From Cyclobacteriaceae bacterium (GTDB taxonomy: Bacteria > Bacteroidota > Bacteroidia > Cytophagales > Cyclobacteriaceae): a DNA stretch of 8,256 nt. Below the pieces are notes generated by a model, which saw nothing but the letters and a program-made list of their open reading frames with translations, made no database searches and had not been told where the DNA came from. The stretch lies in assembly GCA_028289505.1 (NCBI GenBank), contig JANQPK010000177.1, positions 1 to 8,256 on the forward strand, in the 5' to 3' direction. Shown piece by piece: positions 1 to 6,107 of this stretch (positions are counted from its first letter, which is position 1; the number at the start of each line of letters is the position of its first letter). The position numbers were made by a program, and so were the translations under genes.

Positions 1-380
1 CTATCCGGCTCCTCACCAAGTTTACCCCTAACCCGACCAATGTTCACCATTTGCCCATAGTCAGCCGCCAGATCAATTAATTCCTTAAATATTGACTTCA
101 CCCGGGCCTGCTTCCCTTGGTCCCCATCGGTAAACATAAGACCGGTATCTGCAAATACCTGCCCAGTGGAGATACAAGAAACACTCAATCCTGTGTCGCC
201 AAGCCATTGGGAAAGTTTATTCCCATCAATTTCGTTGGTACTTTTCAATGCCAACTCAATGCCGTCTAATCCTAGATCAGCGGCCCTTCGAATGGACTCT
301 TCAAACCCTCGAAATACCACAAATGCGCTCGGAAGTGCGTTTGCCCCTGCTATGGCTATGGAAAGACGCATTTTCTTCAT
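1..380 (-). CDS. Sugar phosphate isomerase/epimerase-like TIM-barrel protein, N-terminal part, cut by left edge
   Basis: The reading frame is open from ATG at 380 to the window edge and gives 126 residues. Such proteins are usually near 280 residues, so a bit under half is visible. The N-terminus has the first beta strand of a xylose-isomerase-like barrel (RLSIAIAG, about 5-12), then GFEESIRRAADLGLDGIELAL (about 25-45, strand-helix-strand) and a VSCISTGQVFAD segment (67-78). The last visible strand is MVNIGRVRGK (111-120). This layout matches the sugar phosphate isomerase/epimerase family (AP endonuclease family 2 fold), which isomerises or epimerises small sugars or inositols with a divalent metal; the metal ligands would lie beyond the edge. 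No signal peptide is visible, so it is cytoplasmic. A second ATG at 371 is possible. The gene begins 11 nt after the stop of the SDR gene and is surely co-transcribed with it, which suggests a shared sugar-acid pathway. The substrate cannot be told. Confidence 0.8.
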   Translation of the reverse strand, partial: MKKMRLSIAIAGANALPSAFVVFRGFEESIRRAADLGLDGIELALKSTNEIDGNKLSQWLGDTGLSVSCISTGQVFADTGLMFTDGDQGKQARVKSIFKELIDLAADYGQMVNIGRVRGKLGEEPD

Positions 381-391
381 TTTCCCTATTT

Positions 392-1168
392 TTAATCTGG
401 GTTACCAAAAGTGGATAAAACACCTCCATCGACGTACAGAATATGGCCATTCACGTAGTCAGATGCTGAAGATGCCAGAAAGATCGCCGATCCTACCAAA
501 TCTTCTGGTTTTCCCCATCTGCCGGCTGGAGTTCGACTGAGGATATATTCATTAAGTGGATTTCCTTCAGCCCGATACTCTTCGTTAATAGGAGTGGCAA
601 TATATCCTGGACCTATTCCATTTACCTGAATGTTGTACCTCCCCCACTCCGTAGCCATATTCTTTGTAAGCATTTTCAAGCCACCTTTAGCAGCTGTATA
701 CGCTCCTACACTATCACGTCCGATTTCACTCATCAGAGAACAAATATTTATAATCTTTCCACTTCGTTGAGGAATCATATACCTGGCAGCCTCTTTCCCT
801 ATGATAAATGGAGCCGTCAAGTCTGTCTTAATTACATCTTCCCAGTCTTGCTGCGGATATTCTTCCATTCTATGTCGACGAATAATTCCAGCATTATTGA
901 TAATAATATCCAGGGTCCCGGATTGGTTAGTCACCTTTTCCATTGCATTTTCCACCTGCGCTGAATTGGTCACATCGAATGGCAATCCAATACATTGAAA
1001 ACCCTCCGTTTGCAACGATTTGATTGCGCGTTCCAGCTTACTTGGGTTCCTGGCATTTAAGTATACCTCAGCACCTGCTTGAGCCAGTCCCTTCGCCAGG
1101 GCATAACCAATTCCCTGAGATGCTCCGGTTACTAGTGCTATCTTCCCATTAAGATCAAAAAGATCCAT
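392..1168 (-). CDS. SDR-family oxidoreductase, gluconate 5-dehydrogenase-like (IdnO type)
   Basis: 258 residues, a classical short-chain dehydrogenase of normal length. Visible parts are the Rossmann cofactor motif TGASQGIG (14-21), NNAG (91-94) and the catalytic Ser144, Tyr157 and Lys161 (in ICSLMSE and YTAAK). PG follows at 187-188, and there is an SDR C-terminus with SSASDYVNGHILYVDGG. The stretches NAGIIRRHRMEEYP, INICSLMSEIGRD and RTPAGRWG resemble E. coli IdnO more than KduD, so reversible oxidation of D-gluconate to 5-keto-D-gluconate, or of a related sugar acid, is the best guess; KduD-like activity is the alternative. I chose ATG 1168, which gives MDLFDLNGK as in IdnO. A longer frame opens at TTG 1204 but adds 12 residues with no family match. 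The gene lies 74 nt after the DUF6048 stop and 11 nt before the isomerase gene. The next gene suggests a small sugar-acid operon running off the left edge. Confidence 0.88.
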   Translation of the reverse strand: MDLFDLNGKIALVTGASQGIGYALAKGLAQAGAEVYLNARNPSKLERAIKSLQTEGFQCIGLPFDVTNSAQVENAMEKVTNQSGTLDIIINNAGIIRRHRMEEYPQQDWEDVIKTDLTAPFIIGKEAARYMIPQRSGKIINICSLMSEIGRDSVGAYTAAKGGLKMLTKNMATEWGRYNIQVNGIGPGYIATPINEEYRAEGNPLNEYILSRTPAGRWGKPEDLVGSAIFLASSASDYVNGHILYVDGGVLSTFGNPD

Positions 1169-1242
1169 GTCGATTATTTGTTCGGAATTACAACTCCTGA
1201 CCAAGAAGATCTTTTTTAGCCAGAAATCATAATAAATAGCCC

Positions 1243-1980
1243 TTATTTCAAGTTTTCCACAGCGTCATTTTTAGTGGGTCTTTTTCTAAAACCGAACCTC
1301 CACCATAGATAATAGCTGAAGCCAAATTGGTCATTGTCATCCATTCGGTTTTCCCCGAACCCCGGTATCCAATAGGGTTCCAAATCTCCCGATTTAACAC
1401 TTTTTAGGAACTTATATCGAATGGCAAACCCTATAAACAGGCCTTTCCAAATATTGATCTTAGTCCCAGTTACCAGCTCTGCCCATTGAGCCTTGGCTTT
1501 GTCATTAAATGAAGAAATACGGGTAGTACCAAAAGCATCCTCGGTATCATATTCCAACTCATCATCATAAGTACTGGTGGCATATCTCAAACCTACGAAT
1601 ACCGCATGATGGTGCTCCGGACTGTAGAGAAAATTGAGGTCAGGACCAACCCTGAAGTAACTTCCTTGATTTTGGTAGGAAAAACCTTCCCCCGACTCAC
1701 TTACATCGGAAGTGCCGAATTCTAATGCTAATAAATAGTGTCTAAAATCTATATCTACCTGTATTTCTTGAAAGCTCTTGTTTTCATCCCAAAAGTTTCT
1801 GGCAAAACTATTCAGGTCCAAACCTAATTTCACGGATGTTGGGATGAACTCCTCTGGTTCTTTTTTAACCTTGGGAGGCCTTGGAGGGCGTACTCTGGTA
1901 GTATCCTCCTCTATTTGCACCTGACCAAATAAACCGATCGAGCTAAACAGCAATACCGTGCTAATGATAGATCTCAACAT
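1243..1980 (-). CDS. DUF6048 family protein, probable outer-membrane beta-barrel
   Basis: 245 residues. A signal peptide spans about 1-19 (MLRSIISTVLLFSSIGLFG, then Q), so the protein is exported. A short Pro/Arg/Lys-rich linker follows at about 29-42 (RVRPPRPPKVKKEP). From residue 48 on there are alternating amphipathic strands rich in Tyr, Phe and Trp (YFRVGPDLNFLYS, HAVFVGLRYA, GLFIGFAIRYKF, FGFSYYLWWRFGF), as in small outer-membrane barrels; YWIPGFGE (203-210) is a further recognisable point. This matches the uncharacterised Bacteroidota family DUF6048. I set the start at ATG 1980. The frame continues upstream to TTG 1998, but that start would place six polar residues before the signal peptide. 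The start lies inside the upstream DUF6452 gene (20 nt overlap), so translation is probably coupled and the two products probably work together in the envelope. Function is unknown; no catalytic residues are evident. Confidence 0.8.
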   Translation of the reverse strand: MLRSIISTVLLFSSIGLFGQVQIEEDTTRVRPPRPPKVKKEPEEFIPTSVKLGLDLNSFARNFWDENKSFQEIQVDIDFRHYLLALEFGTSDVSESGEGFSYQNQGSYFRVGPDLNFLYSPEHHHAVFVGLRYATSTYDDELEYDTEDAFGTTRISSFNDKAKAQWAELVTGTKINIWKGLFIGFAIRYKFLKSVKSGDLEPYWIPGFGENRMDDNDQFGFSYYLWWRFGFRKRPTKNDAVENLK

Positions 1981-2434
1981 TGGTAATTGGTGGGTCAATT
2001 AGCCTGGGTTGTATCACCGCAAGTGAATCAAAACTAAATGTTGTTGCAGCCAATTCATCAAATATTTGTTCAGGTCCGCAATCTGCTGGAATCAGTCGTT
2101 GTTTTCTTTGATATGAAAGCTCCAGCGCATAAGCACCTCGCTCGGTATCAAACAAAAATGTGGTTTCATCTGAACCGGTATTAATTGGCAGCACAACCGT
2201 CGACAAGGTATCCATCTGAACAAACACACTATCAGTATCCAGAGCTTTGATTTGCAAAAAGATCAGGGTGTCATTTTCAGTGAACGCGCTATCGGTATCA
2301 GGATAAATTATCCTCTTGAAATCGATTCGAACCTCAGAGCCGTTTTCGGTAAAGCATAGTTCGTCGGGCGCACAAGTCATAACTCCCACAATCACTGCAA
2401 CTATTGCTAGGTTACCGACAACCCTGTTTCTCAT
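1961..2434 (-). CDS. DUF6452 family protein, probable lipoprotein
   Basis: 157 residues from ATG 2434. The N-terminus is MRNR followed by a hydrophobic stretch (about 5-20) and Cys21 in VGVMTC. That is a poor but usable lipobox, so the mature protein is probably a lipid-anchored periplasmic or outer-membrane protein. Cys27 and Cys119 could form a disulfide. The C-terminal two thirds (VVLPINTGSDETTFLFDT, ELSYQRKQRLIPADCGPEQ, TTFSFDSLAVIQPRL) carry the hallmarks I know from DUF6452: an LP-N turn, a Y-R strand, the CG pair and the FDS segment. No function is known for this family. Residues 46-57 and 66-77 look like a short internal repeat (DTDS-x-F-x3-DTL). From memory, DUF6452 and DUF6048 genes are regularly adjacent in Bacteroidota, often beside rlmD; here the neighbour is rimO. 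A promoter with an exact -7 element lies just upstream. Confidence 0.78.
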   Translation of the reverse strand: MRNRVVGNLAIVAVIVGVMTCAPDELCFTENGSEVRIDFKRIIYPDTDSAFTENDTLIFLQIKALDTDSVFVQMDTLSTVVLPINTGSDETTFLFDTERGAYALELSYQRKQRLIPADCGPEQIFDELAATTFSFDSLAVIQPRLIDPPITNVEIYH

Positions 2435-2440
2435 GGGATA

Positions 2441-2459
2441 TTGATTTTCAAAAAATCAA
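2441..2459. repeat. Short perfect inverted repeat overlapping the DUF6452 promoter
   Basis: TTGATTTT (2441-2448) and AAAATCAA (2452-2459) are perfect complements with a 3-nt loop. The repeat covers the predicted transcription start and part of the -7 element of the DUF6452 gene. It might be a repressor site or a 5' leader hairpin. The arms are very AT-rich and only 8 nt, so chance is a serious alternative. Confidence 0.35.
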
Positions 2460-2464
2460 AGATA
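2457..2464 (-). promoter_or_regulatory. Probable -7 promoter element for the DUF6452-DUF6048 genes
   Basis: On the minus strand this reads TATCTTTG, an exact match to the Bacteroidota housekeeping -7 consensus TAnnTTTG. The predicted transcription start lies about 5-7 nt downstream, near 2450, leaving a leader of about 16 nt before ATG 2434. The only TTG upstream (in CTGTTGCTG) is 14 nt away, shorter than the usual 17-23 nt, so the -33 element is weak. The position is right for a promoter; the call rests on one motif. Confidence 0.5.
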
Positions 2465-2490
2465 AAATAAATTACAGCAACAGCAGATAG

Positions 2491-2515
2491 AGTGTGAGTT
2501 TGAGTTTGAGTGTGA
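2491..2515. repeat. 25-nt perfect mirror repeat made of GTTTGA units
   Basis: The plus strand reads the same forwards and backwards (mirror, not palindrome) around the A at 2503. It is built from GAGTTT units flanked by GTGTG on both sides, and the plus strand contains no C. It lies in the 115-nt divergent space between the DUF6452 and rimO genes and overlaps the proposed rimO -33 region. It is not homopurine, so triplex (H-DNA) formation is not expected. Slippage of a hexamer repeat is the simplest origin. Confidence 0.75.
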
Positions 2516-2528
2516 TTTAGTAATTTTA
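2500..2528 (+). promoter_or_regulatory. Possible rimO promoter (-33 TTG, -7 TAATTTTA)
   Basis: TTG at 2500-2502 and TAATTTTA at 2521-2528 are separated by 18 nt, which fits the Bacteroidota arrangement TTG-N17-23-TAnnTTTG with one mismatch (A for the last G). The transcription start would be near 2534, giving a leader of about 15 nt before the TTG start at 2550. The -33 part lies inside the mirror repeat, so a change in repeat number would move it. Confidence 0.35.
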
Positions 2529-2549
2529 CCACACTATTAAAATCAAGTC

Positions 2550-3875
2550 TTGAAAACCGGAGCTCGAAATAAGGATAAAGTAAATGTGATCACACTGGGT
2601 TGTGCAAAGAATCTGGTGGACTCGGAGGTAATGATAACCCAACTGAAAGGCAACAAAATTGATGTACAACACGAATCTAGCAGTGGTGATGCTAACGTGG
2701 TGATCATCAATACCTGTGGATTTATTGAAAACGCTAAGCAGGAATCCATTGACACCATCCTTCAGTATGCCGAGGCAAAGGATGCAGGTCAAATTGATAA
2801 GCTTTATGTCACAGGCTGCCTATCACATCGTTATCGGGATGATCTAGAAAAAGAAATCCCCAATGTTGACGCCTACTTTGGGACTATGGAGTTACCGTTG
2901 CTGCTAAAAAAATTCAATGCAGATTATAAACATGAGTTGATCGGTGAGCGCATCACTTCCACTGCCAGACATTACGCATACCTCAAGATCTCAGAGGGTT
3001 GCGATCGACCCTGTTCTTTTTGTGCCATACCCTTGATGAGAGGAAAGCACCGTTCAAAACCGATAGAAGAATTAGAGGCTGAAGCCAGATACTTGGTAGC
3101 TCAAGGAGTGAAGGAATTGTTACTAATAGCTCAGGACAGCACCTACTATGGACTGGACCTCTACCAAAAGCGAAACTTGGCGGAACTTTTAGCCCGCTTA
3201 TCTGATATTGAAGGGCTGACCTGGATTAGGTTGCATTATGCATTTCCCACAGGTTTTCCCGAAGATGTATTAGAAATGATGGCAGAAAGGCCCAATATCT
3301 GCAACTATCTGGATATACCATTGCAACATGGATCTACACGCATGCTGCAGCTGATGCGCCGTGGTATCACCAGAGAGCGCACCGAAGGTCTGATTGAGAG
3401 AATCAGAGATAAAGTACCAGGGATCACACTCCGAACCACTTTGATCGCCGGTCATCCCGGTGAAACCGAGGAGGATTTTGGGCAGATGATGGATTTTGTA
3501 GCCAAGCAACGATTTGAAAGGCTAGGGATTTTTACCTATTCACACGAGGAGCAAACCCATAGCTATTCTATGCTGGATGATGTACCCTCACATATCAAGC
3601 AGGAACGAGCAGATGCTGTGATGGAACTCCAGGAAGGGATCTCCACCGAGATCAATCGGTCTAAGATAGGGCAAACTTTAAAAGTATTAATTGATCGCAA
3701 AGAGGGTACGAACTTTATTGGTAGAACCGAGGCCGACAGTCCAGAAGTGGACAATGAGGTTCTAATTGATGCCTCCGCGACCTACCTAAGGATGGGAGAT
3801 TTTGCGGACATTAAGATTGTTCAGGCCAGAGCATTTGATTTGATTGGCATTCCCTCAGGCAATCAACTCGATTAG
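2550..3875 (+). CDS. rimO: RimO, ribosomal protein S12 (Asp) methylthiotransferase
   Basis: 441 residues, full length for RimO, a cytoplasmic radical-SAM enzyme that adds a methylthio group to the conserved aspartate of ribosomal protein S12 using two [4Fe-4S] clusters. The N-terminal MTTase domain carries cluster ligands Cys18 (LGCAKN), Cys56 (NTCGF) and Cys90 (TGCL). The radical-SAM CxxxCxxC is Cys151, Cys155 and Cys158 (GCDRPCSFCAIP), followed by the RimO-typical PLMRGKHRSKPIEE, LDIPLQHGS (255-262) and IFTYSHEE. A TRAM domain ends the protein (about 372-437). The RGKHRSKP stretch and DSTYYG argue for RimO over MiaB. The start is TTG at 2550: a stop codon lies in frame at 2538, and the first ATG is codon 28, after Cys18. 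The resulting MKTxxxxKDKVNVITLGC agrees with the N-terminus I know from Bacteroidota RimO. There is no clear Shine-Dalgarno sequence. It stands alone, divergent from the DUF6452 gene, with 89 nt before bshC. Confidence 0.96.
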   Translation: MKTGARNKDKVNVITLGCAKNLVDSEVMITQLKGNKIDVQHESSSGDANVVIINTCGFIENAKQESIDTILQYAEAKDAGQIDKLYVTGCLSHRYRDDLEKEIPNVDAYFGTMELPLLLKKFNADYKHELIGERITSTARHYAYLKISEGCDRPCSFCAIPLMRGKHRSKPIEELEAEARYLVAQGVKELLLIAQDSTYYGLDLYQKRNLAELLARLSDIEGLTWIRLHYAFPTGFPEDVLEMMAERPNICNYLDIPLQHGSTRMLQLMRRGITRERTEGLIERIRDKVPGITLRTTLIAGHPGETEEDFGQMMDFVAKQRFERLGIFTYSHEEQTHSYSMLDDVPSHIKQERADAVMELQEGISTEINRSKIGQTLKVLIDRKEGTNFIGRTEADSPEVDNEVLIDASATYLRMGDFADIKIVQARAFDLIGIPSGNQLD

Positions 3876-3964
3876 GGTTTGGCTTTTTTTAATTATAATT
3901 GACCATTCTTGACCGTATTTCGTATACCTGATTTAGTGATACTCCCATCCGTAAATCGTCACAG

Positions 3965-5545
3965 ATGATTGAAACTCTAAAACTAAGATTAGAGAAGCTA
4001 CCACTTTCTCAAATCCCCTATTTTTCATCAACCTTGTTAGACTACCTAAGTGAGGACCCTAAACTAAAAGAATTCTCAAGGACCTTCCCCACACCAGCAC
4101 ATTTTGCAGATGTAATCAAACAAAGAGACTTCCCGAGTAGCAGCAGAGGAGTACTGGCTAATGTTCTTGAACAGCAGTATAGCCAGCTATCAGTCTCCGA
4201 AAAGGTATCTAAAAATATTAAGCAGCTCCGAAACCATAATTGTTTCACCATCACCACCGGTCATCAACTCAACATCTTTACGGGTCCACTTTTCTTTGTT
4301 TACAAAATTGTAAGCACTATTAACGCATGTAAGATGCTAAAGGATCGTTATCCTCAATACGATTTTGTACCCGTTTATTGGATGGCTAGCGAAGACCACG
4401 ATTTTGCAGAGATCAACCACATTGAACTTTTTGGCAAACAATATCAATGGAATCGCGAATGGCAGGGAGCTGTAGGCAGAATGAGTTTAGAGGGTATGCC
4501 CGAACTTCTGGATCAGATTAGTGAATGTCCGGATCTTTTCAAAAAGGCTTATCAAGAGAGTGAAGATCTGGCTGAAGCCACCTTGAGGATCGTCAATAAT
4601 TTGTTTGGGGATCATGGTCTGGTGGCTCTTGATGCAGACCATGCTGATCTCAAGAGATTATTCAGTCCCGTGATGAAAGATGACTTACTCCATCAAACTG
4701 CCTACCGATGCGTATTGAAAACCTCTGAGGCCCTTGACCAAAAAGGCTACAAAACCTTGGTCACACCCAGGGAGATTAATCTGTTCTACCTGGAGGATCA
4801 ATATAGAAATCGCATTGTTGAAAAAAACCAGCATTATGAGGTATTGAATCGAGATACCATTTTCGATCAAAAGGAAATTTTAGAAAAGCTGGAACGGCAT
4901 CCTGAAATGTTTAGTCCCAATGTCATAATGCGAACTCTATATCAAGAAACTGCTTTACCAAACCTGGCGTATGTTGGTGGTCCTGGGGAAATTAGTTATT
5001 GGTTGCAATTCAAATCCACCTTCGATCATTACCATATTCCATTTCCGGTGTTGATACCCAGAAATAATGTCCTGATGGTGAACAGGTCTATTGCTGGAAA
5101 AATTGAGAAGTTGGGCGTATCCATGGCGGATCTATTCAAGCACCCTGATCAGTTAAAAGCTACTTTCTTGGAAGAAAACGCCAAAACCAGTCTGAATCTT
5201 GAGTCTCAGAAAGAACAAATAATAAGCACTTTCCAGGAGATCAGTGATAAGATAAAAGCAATAGACGGATCGTTGACCGGCTTTGTTAAAGCTGAGGAAA
5301 GTAAAACCCTTAAGCAGCTTAGCCACATAGAAAAGCGCCTGAAGAAGGCTGAGGAAAGAAACCAGGAATTAGCAGTAAAACAGCTGTTGGGAGTCAAAGA
5401 AAAGTTATTCCCTGACGGTAATTTACAAGAACGGCAGCTCAATATGCTTAACTTCTACATCAACAATACTGGTCTTATTGAAGACCTTATGGTGTATCTA
5501 AATCCATTTGATTTTAATTTCCATGTACTATTAGATGATGGATAA
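3965..5545 (+). CDS. bshC: BshC, bacillithiol biosynthesis cysteine-adding enzyme
   Basis: 526 residues, normal for BshC, the cytoplasmic enzyme thought to add cysteine to glucosaminyl-malate in the last step of bacillithiol synthesis. Family landmarks are TTGHQLNIFTGPLFFVYK (97-114; many relatives have TGQQ where this has TGHQ), VPVYWMASEDHDFAEINH (135-152) and MRTLYQE-x-LPNLAYVGGPGEISYWLQ (322-348). LIPRNN (363-368) and a C-terminal NPFDFNFHVLL follow. A helical coiled-coil segment rich in Glu and Lys spans about 408-475, matching the long coiled coil of the family between Rossmann-like parts. ATG 3965 is the natural start. The 89-nt upstream gap has two TTGACC copies 10 nt apart (3899, 3909) and a weak -7-like TATACCTG at 3924, so it may have its own promoter. 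Its last codons overlap the cyclo-ligase gene, so the two are co-translated. bshA and bshB are not in the window and should be elsewhere. Confidence 0.96.
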   Translation: MIETLKLRLEKLPLSQIPYFSSTLLDYLSEDPKLKEFSRTFPTPAHFADVIKQRDFPSSSRGVLANVLEQQYSQLSVSEKVSKNIKQLRNHNCFTITTGHQLNIFTGPLFFVYKIVSTINACKMLKDRYPQYDFVPVYWMASEDHDFAEINHIELFGKQYQWNREWQGAVGRMSLEGMPELLDQISECPDLFKKAYQESEDLAEATLRIVNNLFGDHGLVALDADHADLKRLFSPVMKDDLLHQTAYRCVLKTSEALDQKGYKTLVTPREINLFYLEDQYRNRIVEKNQHYEVLNRDTIFDQKEILEKLERHPEMFSPNVIMRTLYQETALPNLAYVGGPGEISYWLQFKSTFDHYHIPFPVLIPRNNVLMVNRSIAGKIEKLGVSMADLFKHPDQLKATFLEENAKTSLNLESQKEQIISTFQEISDKIKAIDGSLTGFVKAEESKTLKQLSHIEKRLKKAEERNQELAVKQLLGVKEKLFPDGNLQERQLNMLNFYINNTGLIEDLMVYLNPFDFNFHVLLDDG

Positions 5546-6107
5546 GAACACCTTGCGAAGGTCATACCTTGCTTCCCGTAAGTCGCTCACTACCCTTGAG
5601 ATACAATCAAAAAGCAACCTGATCAATCAACGCCTAATTAACTTCGTTCCCTGGCATGACGTAGGACTTGTCCACCTGTATCTTCCAGTGCTGGATAACA
5701 ATGAAGTTGATACCCTTCCCACCATTGAACATATCAGGAAGAACAACCGTAAGTTGAAAATCGCGGTCCCCAGGGTGGAGTCTGCTCACACATTAAGTCA
5801 CCACCTGCTAACAGCATCTACCAAACTAGAGACCAACCTTTGGGGAATTCCCGAACCCGTTGGGAATAGCACCATTGAGGTCGATCAAATTGATCTGGTA
5901 ATTGCACCTATGATCATTTTCGACCGTACAGGTCATAGGATTGGCTATGGTAAAGGCTATTACGACCGTTTTCTTGCGCGGTGTCGCCCCGACACTGTAA
6001 AAATAGGCCTTTGCTATTTCGACCCAGTGGAAAAAATAGCTGATGAACCAACCGATATTTCAATGAATGCCGTAATAACTCCAGAGGGGGTTTGGGAATT
6101 TAATTAG
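5535..6107 (+). CDS. 5-formyltetrahydrofolate cyclo-ligase (MTHFS; YgfA/Fau family)
   Basis: 190 residues, usual length for this cytoplasmic enzyme. It uses ATP to convert 5-formyltetrahydrofolate to 5,10-methenyltetrahydrofolate, salvaging an inactive folate into one-carbon metabolism. The N-terminus (KNTLRRSYLASRKSL) has the conserved K-x2-LR and R pattern. WGIPEP (103-108) lies in the substrate pocket region. DRTGHRIGYGKGYYDRFL (130-147) is the signature loop with the glycine-rich nucleotide/phosphate site and the family Tyr-Tyr-Asp. The start is ATG 5535 or the next codon, ATG 5538; both lie inside bshC (overlap 11 or 8 nt), which indicates translational coupling. The stop TAG (6105-6107) overlaps the stop of the convergent M23 gene, so there is no room for a separate terminator. 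The link to bshC may be only operon economy; I see no direct biochemical connection. Confidence 0.95.
   Translation: MMDKNTLRRSYLASRKSLTTLEIQSKSNLINQRLINFVPWHDVGLVHLYLPVLDNNEVDTLPTIEHIRKNNRKLKIAVPRVESAHTLSHHLLTASTKLETNLWGIPEPVGNSTIEVDQIDLVIAPMIIFDRTGHRIGYGKGYYDRFLARCRPDTVKIGLCYFDPVEKIADEPTDISMNAVITPEGVWEFN

Noticed and set aside
166..540. Plus-strand open frame of 124 codons
   Set aside because: It lies opposite the isomerase and SDR genes, which have clear family motifs; its translation has no recognisable pattern.
1169..1204. Longer SDR start at TTG 1204
   Set aside because: It adds 12 residues unlike any SDR N-terminus, whereas ATG 1168 gives the IdnO-like MDLFDLNGK.
2490..2516. Possible CRISPR or tandem regulatory array
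   Set aside because: The units are only 6 nt, with no spacers and no cas genes nearby; it is a low-complexity mirror repeat.
3874..3900. rimO terminator from the T run 3883-3890 and palindrome AATTATAATT
   Set aside because: No GC-rich stem precedes the T run, and the palindrome is all A/T with no loop.
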